A DNA stretch of 64,000 nucleotides from Xanthomonas hydrangeae (GTDB taxonomy: Bacteria; Pseudomonadota; Gammaproteobacteria; Xanthomonadales; Xanthomonadaceae): contig LR990730.1 in assembly GCA_905142475.1 (NCBI GenBank), forward strand, positions 2,232,001 through 2,296,000. The letters run 5' to 3'. Position 1 is the stretch's first letter, and every line of letters begins with the position of its first letter. The position numbers and the translations under genes were made by a program. This document shows, piece by piece, positions 30,077 through 39,860 of this stretch. Under the pieces are notes generated by a model. The model made no database searches, was not told the DNA's origin, and saw only the letters and a program-made list of their open reading frames with translations.

Positions 30077-30098
30077 GACTTTCCAGGAAAATCTTTGA

Positions 30099-31067
30099 AT
30101 GAAAATTTTTCCGCTTCATCTGATCCCGAACGACACCAGGATCGACTTCATGCGCCTGCGCAAGCCGGTGCTGATCCTTATGCTGGTGATCGCGGTGGCC
30201 TCGGTCGGCGTCATCGTCGGCAAGGGCTTCAACTACGCACTGGAATTCACCGGCGGCACGCTGGTGCAGACCTCGTTCCAGAAGACCGTGGACGTGGACC
30301 AGGTGCGTGAGCAACTGGCCAAGGCCGGCTTCGAGAACGCCCAGGTGCAGAACGCGCGCGGCGGCAACGAAGTGATGATCCGCCTGCAGGCGCGCGAGCA
30401 GCACAACAACCGCGACGATGCCGCGACCACCGTGGCCGAAGAGGTGCGCAAGGCGGTCAGCACCGCGCAGAACCCCGCCACCGTGCAGCCGGGCGAGTTC
30501 GTCGGCCCGCAGGTCGGCAAGGACCTGGCCTTGAACGGTGTGTACGCCACCGTGTTCATGCTGGTGGGCTTCCTGATCTACATCGCCTTCCGCTTCGAGT
30601 GGAAGTTCGCAGTGGTCGCCAGCCTGACCGCCTTGTTCGACCTGCTGGTCACCGTGGCCTTCGTGTCGCTGACCGGCCGCGAGTTCGACCTGACCGTGCT
30701 GGCCGGCCTGTTGTCGGTGATGGGCTTTGCGATCAACGACATCATCGTGGTGTTCGACCGCGTGCGCGAAAACTTCCGCGCGTTGCGGGTGGAGCCGCTG
30801 GAAGTGCTGAACCGCTCGATCAACCAGACGCTCTCGCGCACGGTGATCACCGCGGTGATGTTCTTCCTGTCGGCGCTGGCCCTGTACATTTACGGCGGCG
30901 AGTCGATGGAAGGCCTGGCCGAGACGCACATGATCGGTGCGGTGATCGTGGTGATCTCCTCGGTGATCGTGGCAGTGCCGATGCTGAGCATCGGGCCGTT
31001 CGCGGTGACCAAGCAGGATCTGCTGCCCAAGGCCAAGGATGTGGAGGCGCTGGCGCGTCGTCCTTAG
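30099..31067 (+). CDS. secF: Protein translocase subunit SecF
   Basis: 322 residues, AGGAAAA upstream of the ATG. First membrane segment 'PVLILMLVIAVASVGVIV', then the conserved 'GKGFNYALEFTGGTLVQTSF', a periplasmic domain of about 80 residues, and five more segments including 'LLSVMGFAINDIIVVFDRVRENFR' (conserved Asp for proton coupling) and 'ALALYIYGGESMEGLAETHMIGAV'. Inner-membrane partner of SecD. It ends the operon at a strong terminator. Confidence 0.98.
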   Translation: MKIFPLHLIPNDTRIDFMRLRKPVLILMLVIAVASVGVIVGKGFNYALEFTGGTLVQTSFQKTVDVDQVREQLAKAGFENAQVQNARGGNEVMIRLQAREQHNNRDDAATTVAEEVRKAVSTAQNPATVQPGEFVGPQVGKDLALNGVYATVFMLVGFLIYIAFRFEWKFAVVASLTALFDLLVTVAFVSLTGREFDLTVLAGLLSVMGFAINDIIVVFDRVRENFRALRVEPLEVLNRSINQTLSRTVITAVMFFLSALALYIYGGESMEGLAETHMIGAVIVVISSVIVAVPMLSIGPFAVTKQDLLPKAKDVEALARRP

Positions 31068-31088
31068 ATTTGCTGACTGCTGTGCAAC

Positions 31089-31123
31089 CACGAAAAAACC
31101 GCGCAGTGCGCGGTTTTTTCGTG
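31089..31123. terminator. strong bidirectional intrinsic terminator
   Basis: Perfect 16-bp stem (CACGAAAAAACCGCGC at 31089-31104, complement at 31108-31123), 3-nt loop, with a run of six T inside the 3' arm. It ends the secDF transcript; the A-run on the other arm lets it work for minus-strand transcription too. Confidence 0.9.
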
Positions 31124-31277
31124 TCGTCGCTTCAATCGCTGGCGTTCCAGGGCGTGTCCTCGATTTCCGAGCAAGCCCGACCCGAATGACCGCGCTTGCG
31201 CGTGCCCTGTACTGGATCATCGCTCGTGCGTGGACGCGCGTTCCTTCCTCCAACCGCAGGTTGCACGCGCGGTATGT

Positions 31278-32507
31278 TCAACGCTGCTTGTCCAACAGCT
31301 GAGTGCGCACTGCAGCCATGCAGGGCGCCTTGCTGGCACTGTGTGGAAAAAATGCGCCAGATGTCACGGCAACGAGTTTCACCTGGTTGCTGCCATTGCG
31401 CTTGAAGTCGGCCAGCGCCTCTTGCGCAACGCTGAATGGCACCACATTGTCGTCCTGCACCCCGCACAGCAAGGTGGGCGTGCGCGGGGTCCAATTGACC
31501 AGATCGTTGCGCATGAGGTCTTTGATGAATGCGTTTTTGGCGTTGCTGACGACATCGCGCGCGAACTCCGGCTGAAACACGTCCTTGACGTCGGTCAGTT
31601 GTTCGAGCCCAAGCGTGATCGCATCGAATTTCCCGGGGAACAGACTCTCGACCTTGTTCGCCAATGGCTGCTGAAACACCTGCATGGGTGTCGTGTAGAG
31701 ATTGGAGTAGGTGTGCTGCATGCCGATCAAGGTAAAGGTGTTGAGTACGAGCGTGAGCGTGTTGAGTCCCTCGGCCTTGGGGCCGCCCCAGTTTTTCAGC
31801 ACGGTCTTGGAGAGGGAATAGGGCCCGGAGATAGGACCACTTGCGACCAGGTTGAATTCGCTGGACAGGTGCAGCTCGATCTCGCGTTGTGCAGCCATCA
31901 CGGCGTGGGCACCACTGGAAAAACCGGAGAGCATGACCTTGCCCGAAAGCGGCGCATGCTGCTGTGCAAGCAGGACACGCGCGGCGCGTAGCGCATCCAC
32001 GATGGCGCTGGCTTCAGGGGCAGCTTGAAGATGGGGCGCGAAGGGATAGGCCGACTTGCCAATACCCAGATAGTCGGTGCCCACGACCGCATAGCCTTGT
32101 GCCGCAAATTGGCTGATCACCTCGTGGTTGCCGCGCGATGCGCGGAACCCTTGTGCCTGTGAGCTGGTCCTCTGCAACTGCGCGCCCTGTCCCCATCCCA
32201 GCAACGGATACGACGTCGGACAGTTGATGCCGGAGGGGATCAGGACGGCGGCGGAGGCGGTGGTGGGCTCGTTATGGACGCCGACGGTGGCGTAGACGAT
32301 TTCCGCCACGCTGACGTTGCAGCGTGGCGGCGGAGCATCGCGCTGGTTGCCCAGTTGCTTGGCGATCTGAGTGCTGGTGAAGGTGGTCAGTACGCGACTG
32401 CTGATCACGTCACCGCGCTGCGTTGCCGCGGTTGCCATACAGGGCAGGGCCAGGAGGGGCAGTAGCGCCAGACGGTTTGGGTTGGAGCCAGAAGCGCGCA
32501 GTTTCAT
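31278..32507 (-). CDS. Secreted lipase/esterase (LIP family; LipA/LesA-like)
   Basis: 409 residues from the ATG at 32507. Signal peptide to about residue 27 ('LALLPLLALPCMATA'). Alpha/beta-hydrolase landmarks: nucleophile Ser197 in 'LSGFSSGAHAVMA', acid Asp in 'LLCGVQDDNVVPFS', base His in 'GAFFPHSASKAP'. 'GYAVVGTDYLGIGKSAYPF' is typical of the secretory lipase family. The size and the helical insert after the nucleophile resemble the type II-secreted cell-wall-degrading esterase LipA/LesA of Xanthomonas; the match is by recall, not alignment. It would act on plant cell-wall esters or lipids outside the cell. Single gene; no operator recognised. Confidence 0.82.
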   Translation of the reverse strand: MKLRASGSNPNRLALLPLLALPCMATAATQRGDVISSRVLTTFTSTQIAKQLGNQRDAPPPRCNVSVAEIVYATVGVHNEPTTASAAVLIPSGINCPTSYPLLGWGQGAQLQRTSSQAQGFRASRGNHEVISQFAAQGYAVVGTDYLGIGKSAYPFAPHLQAAPEASAIVDALRAARVLLAQQHAPLSGKVMLSGFSSGAHAVMAAQREIELHLSSEFNLVASGPISGPYSLSKTVLKNWGGPKAEGLNTLTLVLNTFTLIGMQHTYSNLYTTPMQVFQQPLANKVESLFPGKFDAITLGLEQLTDVKDVFQPEFARDVVSNAKNAFIKDLMRNDLVNWTPRTPTLLCGVQDDNVVPFSVAQEALADFKRNGSNQVKLVAVTSGAFFPHSASKAPCMAAVRTQLLDKQR

Positions 32508-32894
32508 GTTGTGAATTGCCTCTAAAGTGCACACGACATTCCGGTGTTATCCATGAAGTCGCAGCTGTAGATGATGGTGAAGATGTTAGGGATTTGGCGT
32601 GGTGGAGCGTTCGGCGGATGCGCCATCGTCTCGTGTGTAGGCGAGCCATGAGCGTTTGCCAGGATCGCAGCGGTAATGGACATGCGAAAATGCATGCAGA
32701 TCGCGATCTGTACGTCAGTCTCCATCAGGTTGGCGCGCTGTGCTCTGATACGGTTCGTCTATGTCGCTGACGCTTCGCGCTAGCGTCAGCGTTGCAGGAG
32801 CACGCTTGCGCGCGACCGCACAGCATCGATAACGCTTCATCGCGCAAGCACGCCCCTACGGGGTTACGCAACGCGGACACACCCGCCAACCCAC
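32508..32894. other. intergenic region with palindromic repeat sequence
   Basis: No supported gene. 32762-32790 holds an inverted repeat GCTGACGC...GCGTCAGC, and 32837-32870 has a 'CATCGCG...CGCCCCTACGGGGTTACGC' motif resembling 'CATCGCGCCC...CGCTCCTACGGGGTATTGCG' at 41309-41340, a further dispersed repeat. Confidence 0.5.
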
Positions 32895-34172
32895 TCACAG
32901 ATTCCAATCGATCCGCATGCCTGCGATCAACGCATTCTTCAGATCGTTGGTGCGGGTGGGTTCGTTGAACTGGTCCGGGTTGATCACGTAATGGAGGTTC
33001 GGGGCGATGCGCAGGCGCTTGGTGACCTGGATGCCGTAGCTGAGCTCCATCATGATCTGGTTGTCGGCCGGGGTGCCGGTGCTGCCTGCCGAGGCGCGCG
33101 CCAGGCGCAGGTTTTCGATCGCCTCGTCGCTGTACTTCTGCTGGGTGATCACAAACGCGATGTTGTCCTGCGGGCGGCTGGCGAAGGTGCCTTTCTGCAC
33201 CAGGCCCAGTTGCACGAAGTGGTCCTCGATCGCCTGGCCGCCGGTGCTCTTGAGGATGGCGCCGAATACGGTCAGGCCGCGGGTGCCGGACGGGTCGGGG
33301 TTGGTGACCTGCTGCTCGAAGCGGGCGAACAGGCCCGAGCGGCCCTGCTTGTTTTCGTAGCCCAGGCCGCTGAGCACGGCCGGGTTGCCGTTGCGGTCGC
33401 GCAGCGGGTCGGTGTAGTCGGAGTTGTCCTGCCAGCCGCCGAGTTCGTACATCGCGGCCATGCTGCCGTCGCCGCCCTTGTTCTTGTAGCCGACCGCGTA
33501 CGGCACCACCACGCCGGTGGTGTCGTCGGTGCTCCACTTCAGGCCGTGCTGGCCATCCTGGGCCTGCACCGGGTTTACTTCATACGCGCCCACATGCACA
33601 TAAACCTTGGGCGTGACCCAGGCGGTGGCGTGCGCGGCCCAGCTGGAGACCGGCCAGTAGGTGAAGTTGCTGGTGCGGAACACGAAGGTGGGATTGCCGC
33701 AGGCCGAGTTGCCCTGGAAGTACTGGCACAGGTCCGAGCCGAGGAAGTGGATGTTGGCCACGCTGCGGCCGGCTTCCAGTTCCAGGCGGTCGTCAAAGAG
33801 CTTTTGCAGCAGGGTGAAGTTTGCCAGGCGGGTGCCCTGTCCGCCGTAGATCTCCTGCACCGAGGTGCTGTTGCCGATGCTGCTGTTGGCCAGGTTGGTG
33901 CCGTGGCGGTTGGAGACGTACAGCTTGACGGTGGCGCCGCCCCAGCCGAACAGGCGGTCCATGTCGACATCGGTGCCGACCATCAGCTGGCCGGCGTAGG
34001 CATCGCCGCTCTTGCGACCGCCATCGATCATCGAGGCGGCTTCGCCGGTGTAACCCAGCTTGAGCTTGAAGGCATCGGCGGCATCCTGCGCATGGGCGAG
34101 CGGGGCCAGCGCCAGTGCCAGCGACAGGCACAGCAGGCGGGGACGGGCATGGCGGGGGGCGAGGGCGGTCAT
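32895..34172 (-). CDS. oprB: Carbohydrate-selective porin, OprB family
   Basis: 425 residues from the ATG at 34172 (GGAG 8 nt upstream). Signal peptide ending 'LALALAPLAHAQ'. The mature protein is a 16-strand-type OprB barrel: 'GYTGEAASMIDGG', 'QEIYGGQGTRLANFTLLQKLFDDRLELEAGRS', 'SNFTYWPVSSWAAHATAWVTPKVYVHVGAYEVNP' and the C-terminal 'LRIAPNLHYVINPDQF'. It ends 'RIDWNL' rather than Phe. It lets sugars diffuse across the outer membrane. As the last gene after fruB-fruK-fruA on the same strand it probably feeds fructose to the PTS and shares FruR control. Confidence 0.93.
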   Translation of the reverse strand: MTALAPRHARPRLLCLSLALALAPLAHAQDAADAFKLKLGYTGEAASMIDGGRKSGDAYAGQLMVGTDVDMDRLFGWGGATVKLYVSNRHGTNLANSSIGNSTSVQEIYGGQGTRLANFTLLQKLFDDRLELEAGRSVANIHFLGSDLCQYFQGNSACGNPTFVFRTSNFTYWPVSSWAAHATAWVTPKVYVHVGAYEVNPVQAQDGQHGLKWSTDDTTGVVVPYAVGYKNKGGDGSMAAMYELGGWQDNSDYTDPLRDRNGNPAVLSGLGYENKQGRSGLFARFEQQVTNPDPSGTRGLTVFGAILKSTGGQAIEDHFVQLGLVQKGTFASRPQDNIAFVITQQKYSDEAIENLRLARASAGSTGTPADNQIMMELSYGIQVTKRLRIAPNLHYVINPDQFNEPTRTNDLKNALIAGMRIDWNL

Positions 34173-34360
34173 GGCAGGACTCCGAACGAAGGAAGGCGTG
34201 GCCGAGGTGGCGAACGCGACAGCTAGGGGATGGGCAAGCCGCCGGCCGCGCACGAAGGTGCGCAGCGCAGCGGTGAAACCAGTCAGGGGTGAGGCGAGCC
34301 GGCGATCAGACGAATCGGAGATACGAGGGCGGCAACCGGCAGGGGTGGGGCAGCCGACCG

Positions 34361-36097
34361 TCAGGCGACCACGTCGGCCACCGGCTTCTTGAGCAGGCGC
34401 AGCGCCACCGCGGTGACCACCACGCCGACCACCAGGGCCAGCACGTAATTGAGCAGGTGGGTCACGGCGTTGGGGATCAGCAGCACGAAGATGCCGCCAT
34501 GCGGTGCCTTCAGTTCGGCACCGGCGGTCATCGAGATCGCGCCGGCCACGGCCGAGCCGATCACCAGTGCCGGGATGGTGCGCAGCGGGTCGCGCGCGGC
34601 GTACGGGATGGCGCCTTCGGTGACGAAGGCCAGCCCGAGCACGCCGGCGGCCGTGGCCGAGCCGCGCTCTTCCACGGTGAAGCGGTTGCGGAACACCCAG
34701 GTGGCCAGCGCGATACCCAGCGGCGGGGTCATGCCGGCGACCATGGCGGCGGCCATCGGGGTGTACACCTGGCTGGCGATCAGGCCGGTGGAAAACGCGT
34801 AGGCGGCTTTGTTGACCGGCCCGCCCATGTCGAAGGCCATCATGCCGCCGAGCAACAGGCCCAGCAGCAGCGCGCTGCTGCCCTGCATGCCGCGCAGCCA
34901 GGCGGTGAGCCAGGCCAGCAGGTCGGCCACCGGTTGCCCGAACACATACATCATCGCCAGGCCGACCAGCAGCGTGCCCAGCACCGGCAGGATCAGCACA
35001 GGCTTGAGCCCTTCCAGGTTGCGCGGCAGGCGGATGTAGCGGTTGAGCGCGGCCACACCGTAGCCGGCGATGAAGCCGGCGATGATGCCGCCAAGGAAGC
35101 CGGCATTGAGGTTGGCGGCGACCAGGCCGCCGATCATGCCCGGCGCGATGCCGGGGCGGTCGGCGATGGAATAGGCGATATAGCCGGCCAGCGCGGGCAC
35201 CATCAGGGTGAAGCCGGCCTTGGCGCCGATCTGGAACAGCGACCAGGCCAGCGTGCCCTGGTGCGCATCGTCGCCGGCATAGATGCCACCGAGCGCGAAT
35301 GCCAAGGCGATCAGCAGGCCGCCGGCGGTGACGAAGGGCAGCATGAACGACACGCCGGTCATCAGGTGCTTGTAGGCGCCGGTGCGGCCGTTGCCGGTGT
35401 TTTCGGCCTTGGCGGCGCCTGCGACCGGCGCCGCGCCGCCGTGCACGCCAGCTTCGGCCAGCGCTTTCTGGATCAAGGCCGGGCCATCGTTGATCGCCGG
35501 CTTGGTGCCGCTCTTGAACAGGCGCTTGCCGCCGAAACGGGCCAGGTCGACTTCGCGATCGGCAGCGATCAGCACCAGGTCGGCAGCGCGGATTTCCTCG
35601 TCGGTCAGTGCGTCCTGCGCGCCCACCGAGCCCTGGGTTTCCACGCGGATCTGGTAGCCGAGTTTCTTCGCGGCCTGCTGCAGGCCTTCGGCGGCCATGA
35701 AGGTGTGCGCGATCCCGGTGGGGCAGGAGGTGATTGCGACGATGCGCTTGCTGCCAACGCTGGCGCTGCCTGCGGCAGCCGACGCATTTGCGGCGGCCGG
35801 TGTGGCGAGCTTGTTCACTGCCGCGGCCGGGTCGTCCAGCACCGCGCCCAGGCTCAGGCGCAGCAGCTGCGCATCGCCGAAGCGGGCGGTGTCGGCATCG
35901 GCATCGCCGATCACCAGCACCTGGGTGGCGGCGCTGGCCAGGTCGCCCGGCAGTGCGCCGAGCACGCCCTGGTCGCTGCGGATTTCGATCGTCACGCTGC
36001 GCCCGACGGCGGTGGCCGCGCGGCGCAGCGCTTCGGCCGCCAGGACGGCTTCGGTGCTGCGGTCGCCAGCGGCGATGACCACGATGGAAGAGGACAT
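34361..36097 (-). CDS. fruA: PTS fructose transporter subunit EIIBC
   Basis: 578 residues from the ATG at 36097 (AGGAG 7 nt upstream). Domains: a degenerate IIB' (1-95); an Ala-rich linker; IIB with the phosphorylated Cys125 in '[19 protein letters not shown]'; a linker; then the membrane IIC domain from about 245 ('[30 protein letters not shown]', '[11 protein letters not shown]', '[13 protein letters not shown]'). It imports fructose while making fructose-1-phosphate, with phosphate from FruB. It sits between fruK and oprB on one strand, 113 nt after fruK. An upstream in-frame extension exists but lacks homology. Confidence 0.97.
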   Translation of the reverse strand: MSSSIVVIAAGDRSTEAVLAAEALRRAATAVGRSVTIEIRSDQGVLGALPGDLASAATQVLVIGDADADTARFGDAQLLRLSLGAVLDDPAAAVNKLATPAAANASAAAGSASVGSKRIVAITSCPTGIAHTFMAAEGLQQAAKKLGYQIRVETQGSVGAQDALTDEEIRAADLVLIAADREVDLARFGGKRLFKSGTKPAINDGPALIQKALAEAGVHGGAAPVAGAAKAENTGNGRTGAYKHLMTGVSFMLPFVTAGGLLIALAFALGGIYAGDDAHQGTLAWSLFQIGAKAGFTLMVPALAGYIAYSIADRPGIAPGMIGGLVAANLNAGFLGGIIAGFIAGYGVAALNRYIRLPRNLEGLKPVLILPVLGTLLVGLAMMYVFGQPVADLLAWLTAWLRGMQGSSALLLGLLLGGMMAFDMGGPVNKAAYAFSTGLIASQVYTPMAAAMVAGMTPPLGIALATWVFRNRFTVEERGSATAAGVLGLAFVTEGAIPYAARDPLRTIPALVIGSAVAGAISMTAGAELKAPHGGIFVLLIPNAVTHLLNYVLALVVGVVVTAVALRLLKKPVADVVA

Positions 36098-36210
36098 GCA
36101 AATCTCCTGCGTTGTTCGGTCGCCGGCGAGCGCCGGCGGGATACGTGGTGTCTTGCGCAAGACCCGGGCGCGTTGCGGTGGTGCTCCCACCGGGCGCGCC
36201 GCCGGCCTTG

Positions 36211-37167
36211 CTAGGAGAGCTGGTCGATGACGACCTCGCCGGTGAGCTTGCGTACCTGCTGCGGGTTCAGCCGGCGCGCATCGCCGCTTTGCAGCCGGCT
36301 GACCGAGAACGCCGTCGCCAGCCGGGCGCACTGTTCCAGGTCGCTGGAGTCGTCGAGCAGCGCGGCGGCCAGGCCGGCCACCATCGCGTCACCGGCGCCC
36401 ACGCTGCTGCCCTGCGCCAGCCGCGGCGGACGCGCGATCAGGCGCTGGTCGCGCTGCACGAACAGGGCGCCGTCGGTGCCCATCGAGATGACCACCAGCT
36501 GGATGCCGCGTGCGATCAGTTCGTGCGCGGCGGCGCTGAGCGCGGCGCGGTCGCTCAGCGGGCGGCCGGTCCAGGCTTCGAGTTCGTGCCGGTTCGGTTT
36601 GACCGCGTAAGGCGGCGCGTCGCGTGCGGCATTGAGTGCGGCCACCAGCGGCGCGCCACTGGTGTCCAGCAGCACCCGCGCACCAGCCGCGCTGGCCTGC
36701 GCCTGCAACTGCGCCCAGCTGTCGTCCGGCAGGCCGGCCGGCAGGCTGCCGGACAACACCACCGGCAGGCCGGGGCGCAGCAGCGGGGCGAGCTGATCGG
36801 ACACGCCCTGCAGGTGCTGCTGGCCCAGGCGCAGGCCGGGCAGGTTGATGTCGGTGGTGTCGTTGCTGCGCGCTTCGACCAGCTTGAGATTGGTGCGGGT
36901 CTCGCCGGCCACGCGCTGGCAGTGGTCGGTGATACCGCGTTCGCGGAACAGCGCCTCGAACACGCCGGCATTGCCGACCCCGAGCACGCCGAGCGCGGCG
37001 ACCTGGCTGCCCCAGTCGGCCAGGCAGGCGGCGACATTGATGCCCTTGCCGCCGGCATCGTTGCGCACGCTGCTGGCGCGGTGCACCGCGCCCGGCTGCA
37101 GGCTGTCGAGCTGGATGGTCTGGTCGATCGCCGGGTTCAGCGTGACCGTAATGGCCTGCAGATTCAT
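36211..37167 (-). CDS. fruK: 1-phosphofructokinase (PfkB family)
   Basis: 318 residues from the ATG at 37167, overlapping the end of fruB by 4 nt. PfkB signatures: '[19 protein letters not shown]' near the N-terminus, '[18 protein letters not shown]', and the ATP/catalytic motif '[20 protein letters not shown]' with the base Asp. It phosphorylates fructose-1-phosphate, the PTS product, to fructose-1,6-bisphosphate in the cytoplasm. Tight coupling to fruB supports the fructose-specific role over tagatose kinase alternatives. Confidence 0.97.
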   Translation of the reverse strand: MNLQAITVTLNPAIDQTIQLDSLQPGAVHRASSVRNDAGGKGINVAACLADWGSQVAALGVLGVGNAGVFEALFRERGITDHCQRVAGETRTNLKLVEARSNDTTDINLPGLRLGQQHLQGVSDQLAPLLRPGLPVVLSGSLPAGLPDDSWAQLQAQASAAGARVLLDTSGAPLVAALNAARDAPPYAVKPNRHELEAWTGRPLSDRAALSAAAHELIARGIQLVVISMGTDGALFVQRDQRLIARPPRLAQGSSVGAGDAMVAGLAAALLDDSSDLEQCARLATAFSVSRLQSGDARRLNPQQVRKLTGEVVIDQLS

Positions 37168-39683
37168 GCCTGGCCCTCGCGCTGTGCTTCCAGTGCGCGC
37201 ACTTGTTCTGCGGTTTCGCAGTTCAATGCCTGCTCGGCCAGCTGCTGCAGCGTGCTCAGCGCGGTGCCGCGCAGGCGGGCCTTGACCGCCGGGATGTCGT
37301 TGGGCGTCATCGACAGTTCCTGCACGCCGAGGCCGGCCAGCAGGCTGGCGCCGAACGGATCGCCGGCCAGACCGCCGCACACGCCGACCCAGCGCTCGTG
37401 TTTGCGCGCACCCTCGATCGTGCTGCGGATCATGCGCAGCACCGCCGGGTGCAGGCTGTCGGCTTCGGCGGCCAGCTCCGGGTTCTGGCGGTCAATTGCC
37501 AGCACGTACTGGGTCAGGTCGTTGGTGCCGATCGAGAAGAAGTCCGCATGGCGCGCCAGCACGTCGGCCTGTGCGGCGGCGGCGGGCACCTCGATCATGA
37601 TGCCGATCGGCACCTCCGGCGCGTCGAGTTCGGCGCGGAGGCGCGCGCAGATGGCGCGCAGGGTGATCAGCTCCGGCACCGAGGTGATCATCGGGAACAT
37701 GATCGACAGCCGCGCCCCGTCCTTGGCGGCACGGTACAGCGCCCGCAACTGCGGTTCGAGCAGGTCCGGGCGACGCAGCAGCAGGCGCGCGCCGCGCACC
37801 CCCAGGAACGGGTTTTCCTCGTGCGGCAGCTCCAGATGCGCCACCTGCTTGTCGCCGCCGATGTCCAGCGCACGCACGATCAGCGGGCGGCCATCCAGCG
37901 CCTGCGCCATCGCCAGGTAGGTCTGGTACTGCTCGTCTTCGCTGGGCGTGCTGCCGCTTTCCAGGAACAGGAATTCGGTGCGCATCAGGCCGACGCCTTC
38001 GGCGCCCTGGGTCAGCGCCATCGCGACCTGGTCGGGCAGGTTGACGTTGGCACCAATGTCGATGTGGTGGCCGTCGGTGGTTTCGGCGGGCAAGGCGCGC
38101 TGCGCGGCCTCGCGCTCGCGGATGGCCTGTTGCTCGGCGATATGCGTGCGCGCCGCGTCCAGGTCGAGTGCGGACGGGTTGATGTACAGGCGCCCGCTGC
38201 TGCCGTCGATGATGGCGGTGACGCCGTCTTCGATATCCAGCAACTGGCCGCCGGCCGCGACCAGCGCCGGCAGGCCGAGCGTGCGCGACAGGATCGCGGT
38301 ATGCGAGGTCGGCCCACCTTGCGCGGTGGCCAGGCCGAGCACGCGTGCAGTGTCCAGGTTGGCGGTGTCCGACGGCGACAGATCGCCGGCAAGCAGGATG
38401 CAGGGCTGCTCCGGCAGGTCGGTGAGGCCGGCACCGGCGGCGGCCGGGTCGAGCTGGGCCAGCACGCGGCGGCCGACATCGCGCAGGTCGGCCGCGCGGC
38501 CAGCCAGCACCGGGTTGCCGAGTGCGGCCAGGCCCGAGGCGATCTGTTCCACCGCCTGATGCCACGACCACGCCACGCCGTGGCCTTCGACCATCAGCTG
38601 GCAGGTGCGGGTGATCAGGTCGGTGTCGTTGAGCAGCTCGGCCTGGGCCTTGAAGATTGCCGCGTCCGAAGCGCCGAGCCGGCGTTGGGTGTCGTCCTGG
38701 ATCGCCGCCAGCTGCTGGCGGGTGCGGGTCAGCGCGTCGTGCAGCAGCGCGCCGCCATCGCCCAGGCCGACCGGTTGATCGGCCACTTCGGTCTGCGCCG
38801 CACGCAACCGGTGCACGATGCCGATCGCCACGCCCGGACTGGCGCCGATGCCGACGATGGCCGGCTGCGCCTGCGGCGGCGTCCAGCCAGCCACCGGGGC
38901 GGCGCGGCGTTGCGCGGCGCGTTCGGCATCGGCCTTTTCCTGCGCGGTCAGGCTGTCCATCACCGCGCGCAGGCGCTTGAGCAGCGCAGCGGCATCGGGG
39001 CCTTCGGCCGAGACGGTGATGCTGTCGCCGGCACGCAGGCCGAGCTGCAGCAGGCCGACCAGGCTCTTGGCATCGGCCGCCTGGTCGCCGGCGCGCACCT
39101 GGGCGCGCGCCGAGAAACCGCGTGCGGTCTCGGCCCAGCGGGTGGCCGGGCGCGCGTGCAGGCCGCTGGGGTAGGCGATGGTCCACACGAAGGTTTCGGC
39201 CAGGTCGGTGGCCGGTGCGGCGCTGCTGTCGGGCGCGCGGTCGCCGGTCAGGGCCGCCACGATCACGCCGGGATCGTCGGTGGTGAACAGCGCTTCCAGC
39301 TGGGCCGGGTCCTGGATCAGGCGGGTCAGCCGGCGCAGCAGGGTGATGTGGGTGTCGGATTGGGCAGCGATGCCGACCACCAGCCGGGTGGTCTGGCCGG
39401 GGTTCCATTCCACGCCTTCAGGCAACTGCAGCACCGCGATACCGTCGCGGCGCACCAGATGGCGGTCTTCGCCGACGCCGTGCGGGATCGCCAGGCCGTG
39501 GCCGAGGAAGGTGTTCGCCAGGCCTTCGCGGCGCCGCATGCTGGCGTCGTAGCCCGGCGCCACGCAGCCGGCGGCGACCAATAGCTGGGCGGCCTGGGCG
39601 ATGGCGTCGTCCTTGTCGCGGGCATGCGCACGCAGGCGTACGAGTTCGGGAGTGACGGGAGCGGCAGGCGACGGAGAGGACAA
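37164..39683 (-). CDS. fruB: Fused PTS EIIA(Fru)-HPr-enzyme I multiphosphoryl transfer protein
   Basis: 839 residues from a TTG start at 39683, preferred because GGAG sits 6 nt upstream; an in-frame ATG at 39755 would put the operator palindrome inside the gene. Domain order: EIIA-Fru (1-150, His68 in 'HGLAIPHGVGEDRH'), HPr (about 165-250, His176 in 'PSGLHARPATRW'), enzyme I (about 275-839, His461 in 'GGPTSHTAILSRTLG', PEP-site 'GLMRTEFLFL', 'GTNDLTQYVLA', catalytic Cys in 'WVGVCGGLAGDP'). It carries phosphate from PEP to FruA, so this single protein plus FruA is a complete PTS. First gene of the operon, directly after a FruR-type operator. Confidence 0.96.
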   Translation of the reverse strand: MSSPSPAAPVTPELVRLRAHARDKDDAIAQAAQLLVAAGCVAPGYDASMRRREGLANTFLGHGLAIPHGVGEDRHLVRRDGIAVLQLPEGVEWNPGQTTRLVVGIAAQSDTHITLLRRLTRLIQDPAQLEALFTTDDPGVIVAALTGDRAPDSSAAPATDLAETFVWTIAYPSGLHARPATRWAETARGFSARAQVRAGDQAADAKSLVGLLQLGLRAGDSITVSAEGPDAAALLKRLRAVMDSLTAQEKADAERAAQRRAAPVAGWTPPQAQPAIVGIGASPGVAIGIVHRLRAAQTEVADQPVGLGDGGALLHDALTRTRQQLAAIQDDTQRRLGASDAAIFKAQAELLNDTDLITRTCQLMVEGHGVAWSWHQAVEQIASGLAALGNPVLAGRAADLRDVGRRVLAQLDPAAAGAGLTDLPEQPCILLAGDLSPSDTANLDTARVLGLATAQGGPTSHTAILSRTLGLPALVAAGGQLLDIEDGVTAIIDGSSGRLYINPSALDLDAARTHIAEQQAIREREAAQRALPAETTDGHHIDIGANVNLPDQVAMALTQGAEGVGLMRTEFLFLESGSTPSEDEQYQTYLAMAQALDGRPLIVRALDIGGDKQVAHLELPHEENPFLGVRGARLLLRRPDLLEPQLRALYRAAKDGARLSIMFPMITSVPELITLRAICARLRAELDAPEVPIGIMIEVPAAAAQADVLARHADFFSIGTNDLTQYVLAIDRQNPELAAEADSLHPAVLRMIRSTIEGARKHERWVGVCGGLAGDPFGASLLAGLGVQELSMTPNDIPAVKARLRGTALSTLQQLAEQALNCETAEQVRALEAQREGQA

Positions 39684-39718
39684 GACGGACTCCGGGGAGT
39701 AGGAACGGGCTGGGCAGT

Positions 39719-39740
39719 AGTGTGGGAACGTTCCCACACT
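39719..39740. promoter_or_regulatory. perfect 22-bp palindromic operator upstream of fruB
   Basis: Core TGGGAACGTTCCCA within a fully symmetric 22-bp palindrome, the form expected for a LacI/FruR dimer. It lies 36-57 nt before the fruB start and shares its core with the site at 39834. Confidence 0.85.
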
Positions 39741-39833
39741 CAGGTCAATGTGCACTGCACAAAAGCGCTGTAGTGCTTTCGGGTTAGCATCGAATCTGAA
39801 GCAGCGCCTGGGTCAAGGTGCGCCAAATGGAGC

Positions 39834-39845
39834 GGGAACGGTCCC
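39834..39845. promoter_or_regulatory. second FruR-type operator, upstream of fruR
   Basis: GGGAACGGTCCC differs by one base from the core of the 39719-39740 palindrome (GGGAACGTTCCC). It ends 15 nt before the fruR GTG, a position suited to autorepression. Centres of the two sites are 110 bp apart, close to ten helical turns, which would permit looping. Confidence 0.75.
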
Positions 39846-39860
39846 AGTGAGTATGTCCCA

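Noticed and set aside
32754-32778. PIP-box-like TTCGT-N15-TTCGC
   Set aside because: The pattern is perfect, but it reads toward a region with no plus-strand gene and no -10 element at the expected distance; by rough base-composition estimate about one such match is expected by chance in a window this size.
34173-36101. Fusion reading of oprB with upstream sequence as a 1068-residue protein
   Set aside because: The upstream portion is a wrong-frame shadow of fruA; the porin has its own ATG, ribosome-binding site and signal peptide at 34172.
39684-39755. ATG start of fruB at 39755
   Set aside because: It would place the 22-bp operator palindrome inside the coding sequence and adds non-homologous residues; the TTG at 39683 has a well-spaced GGAG.
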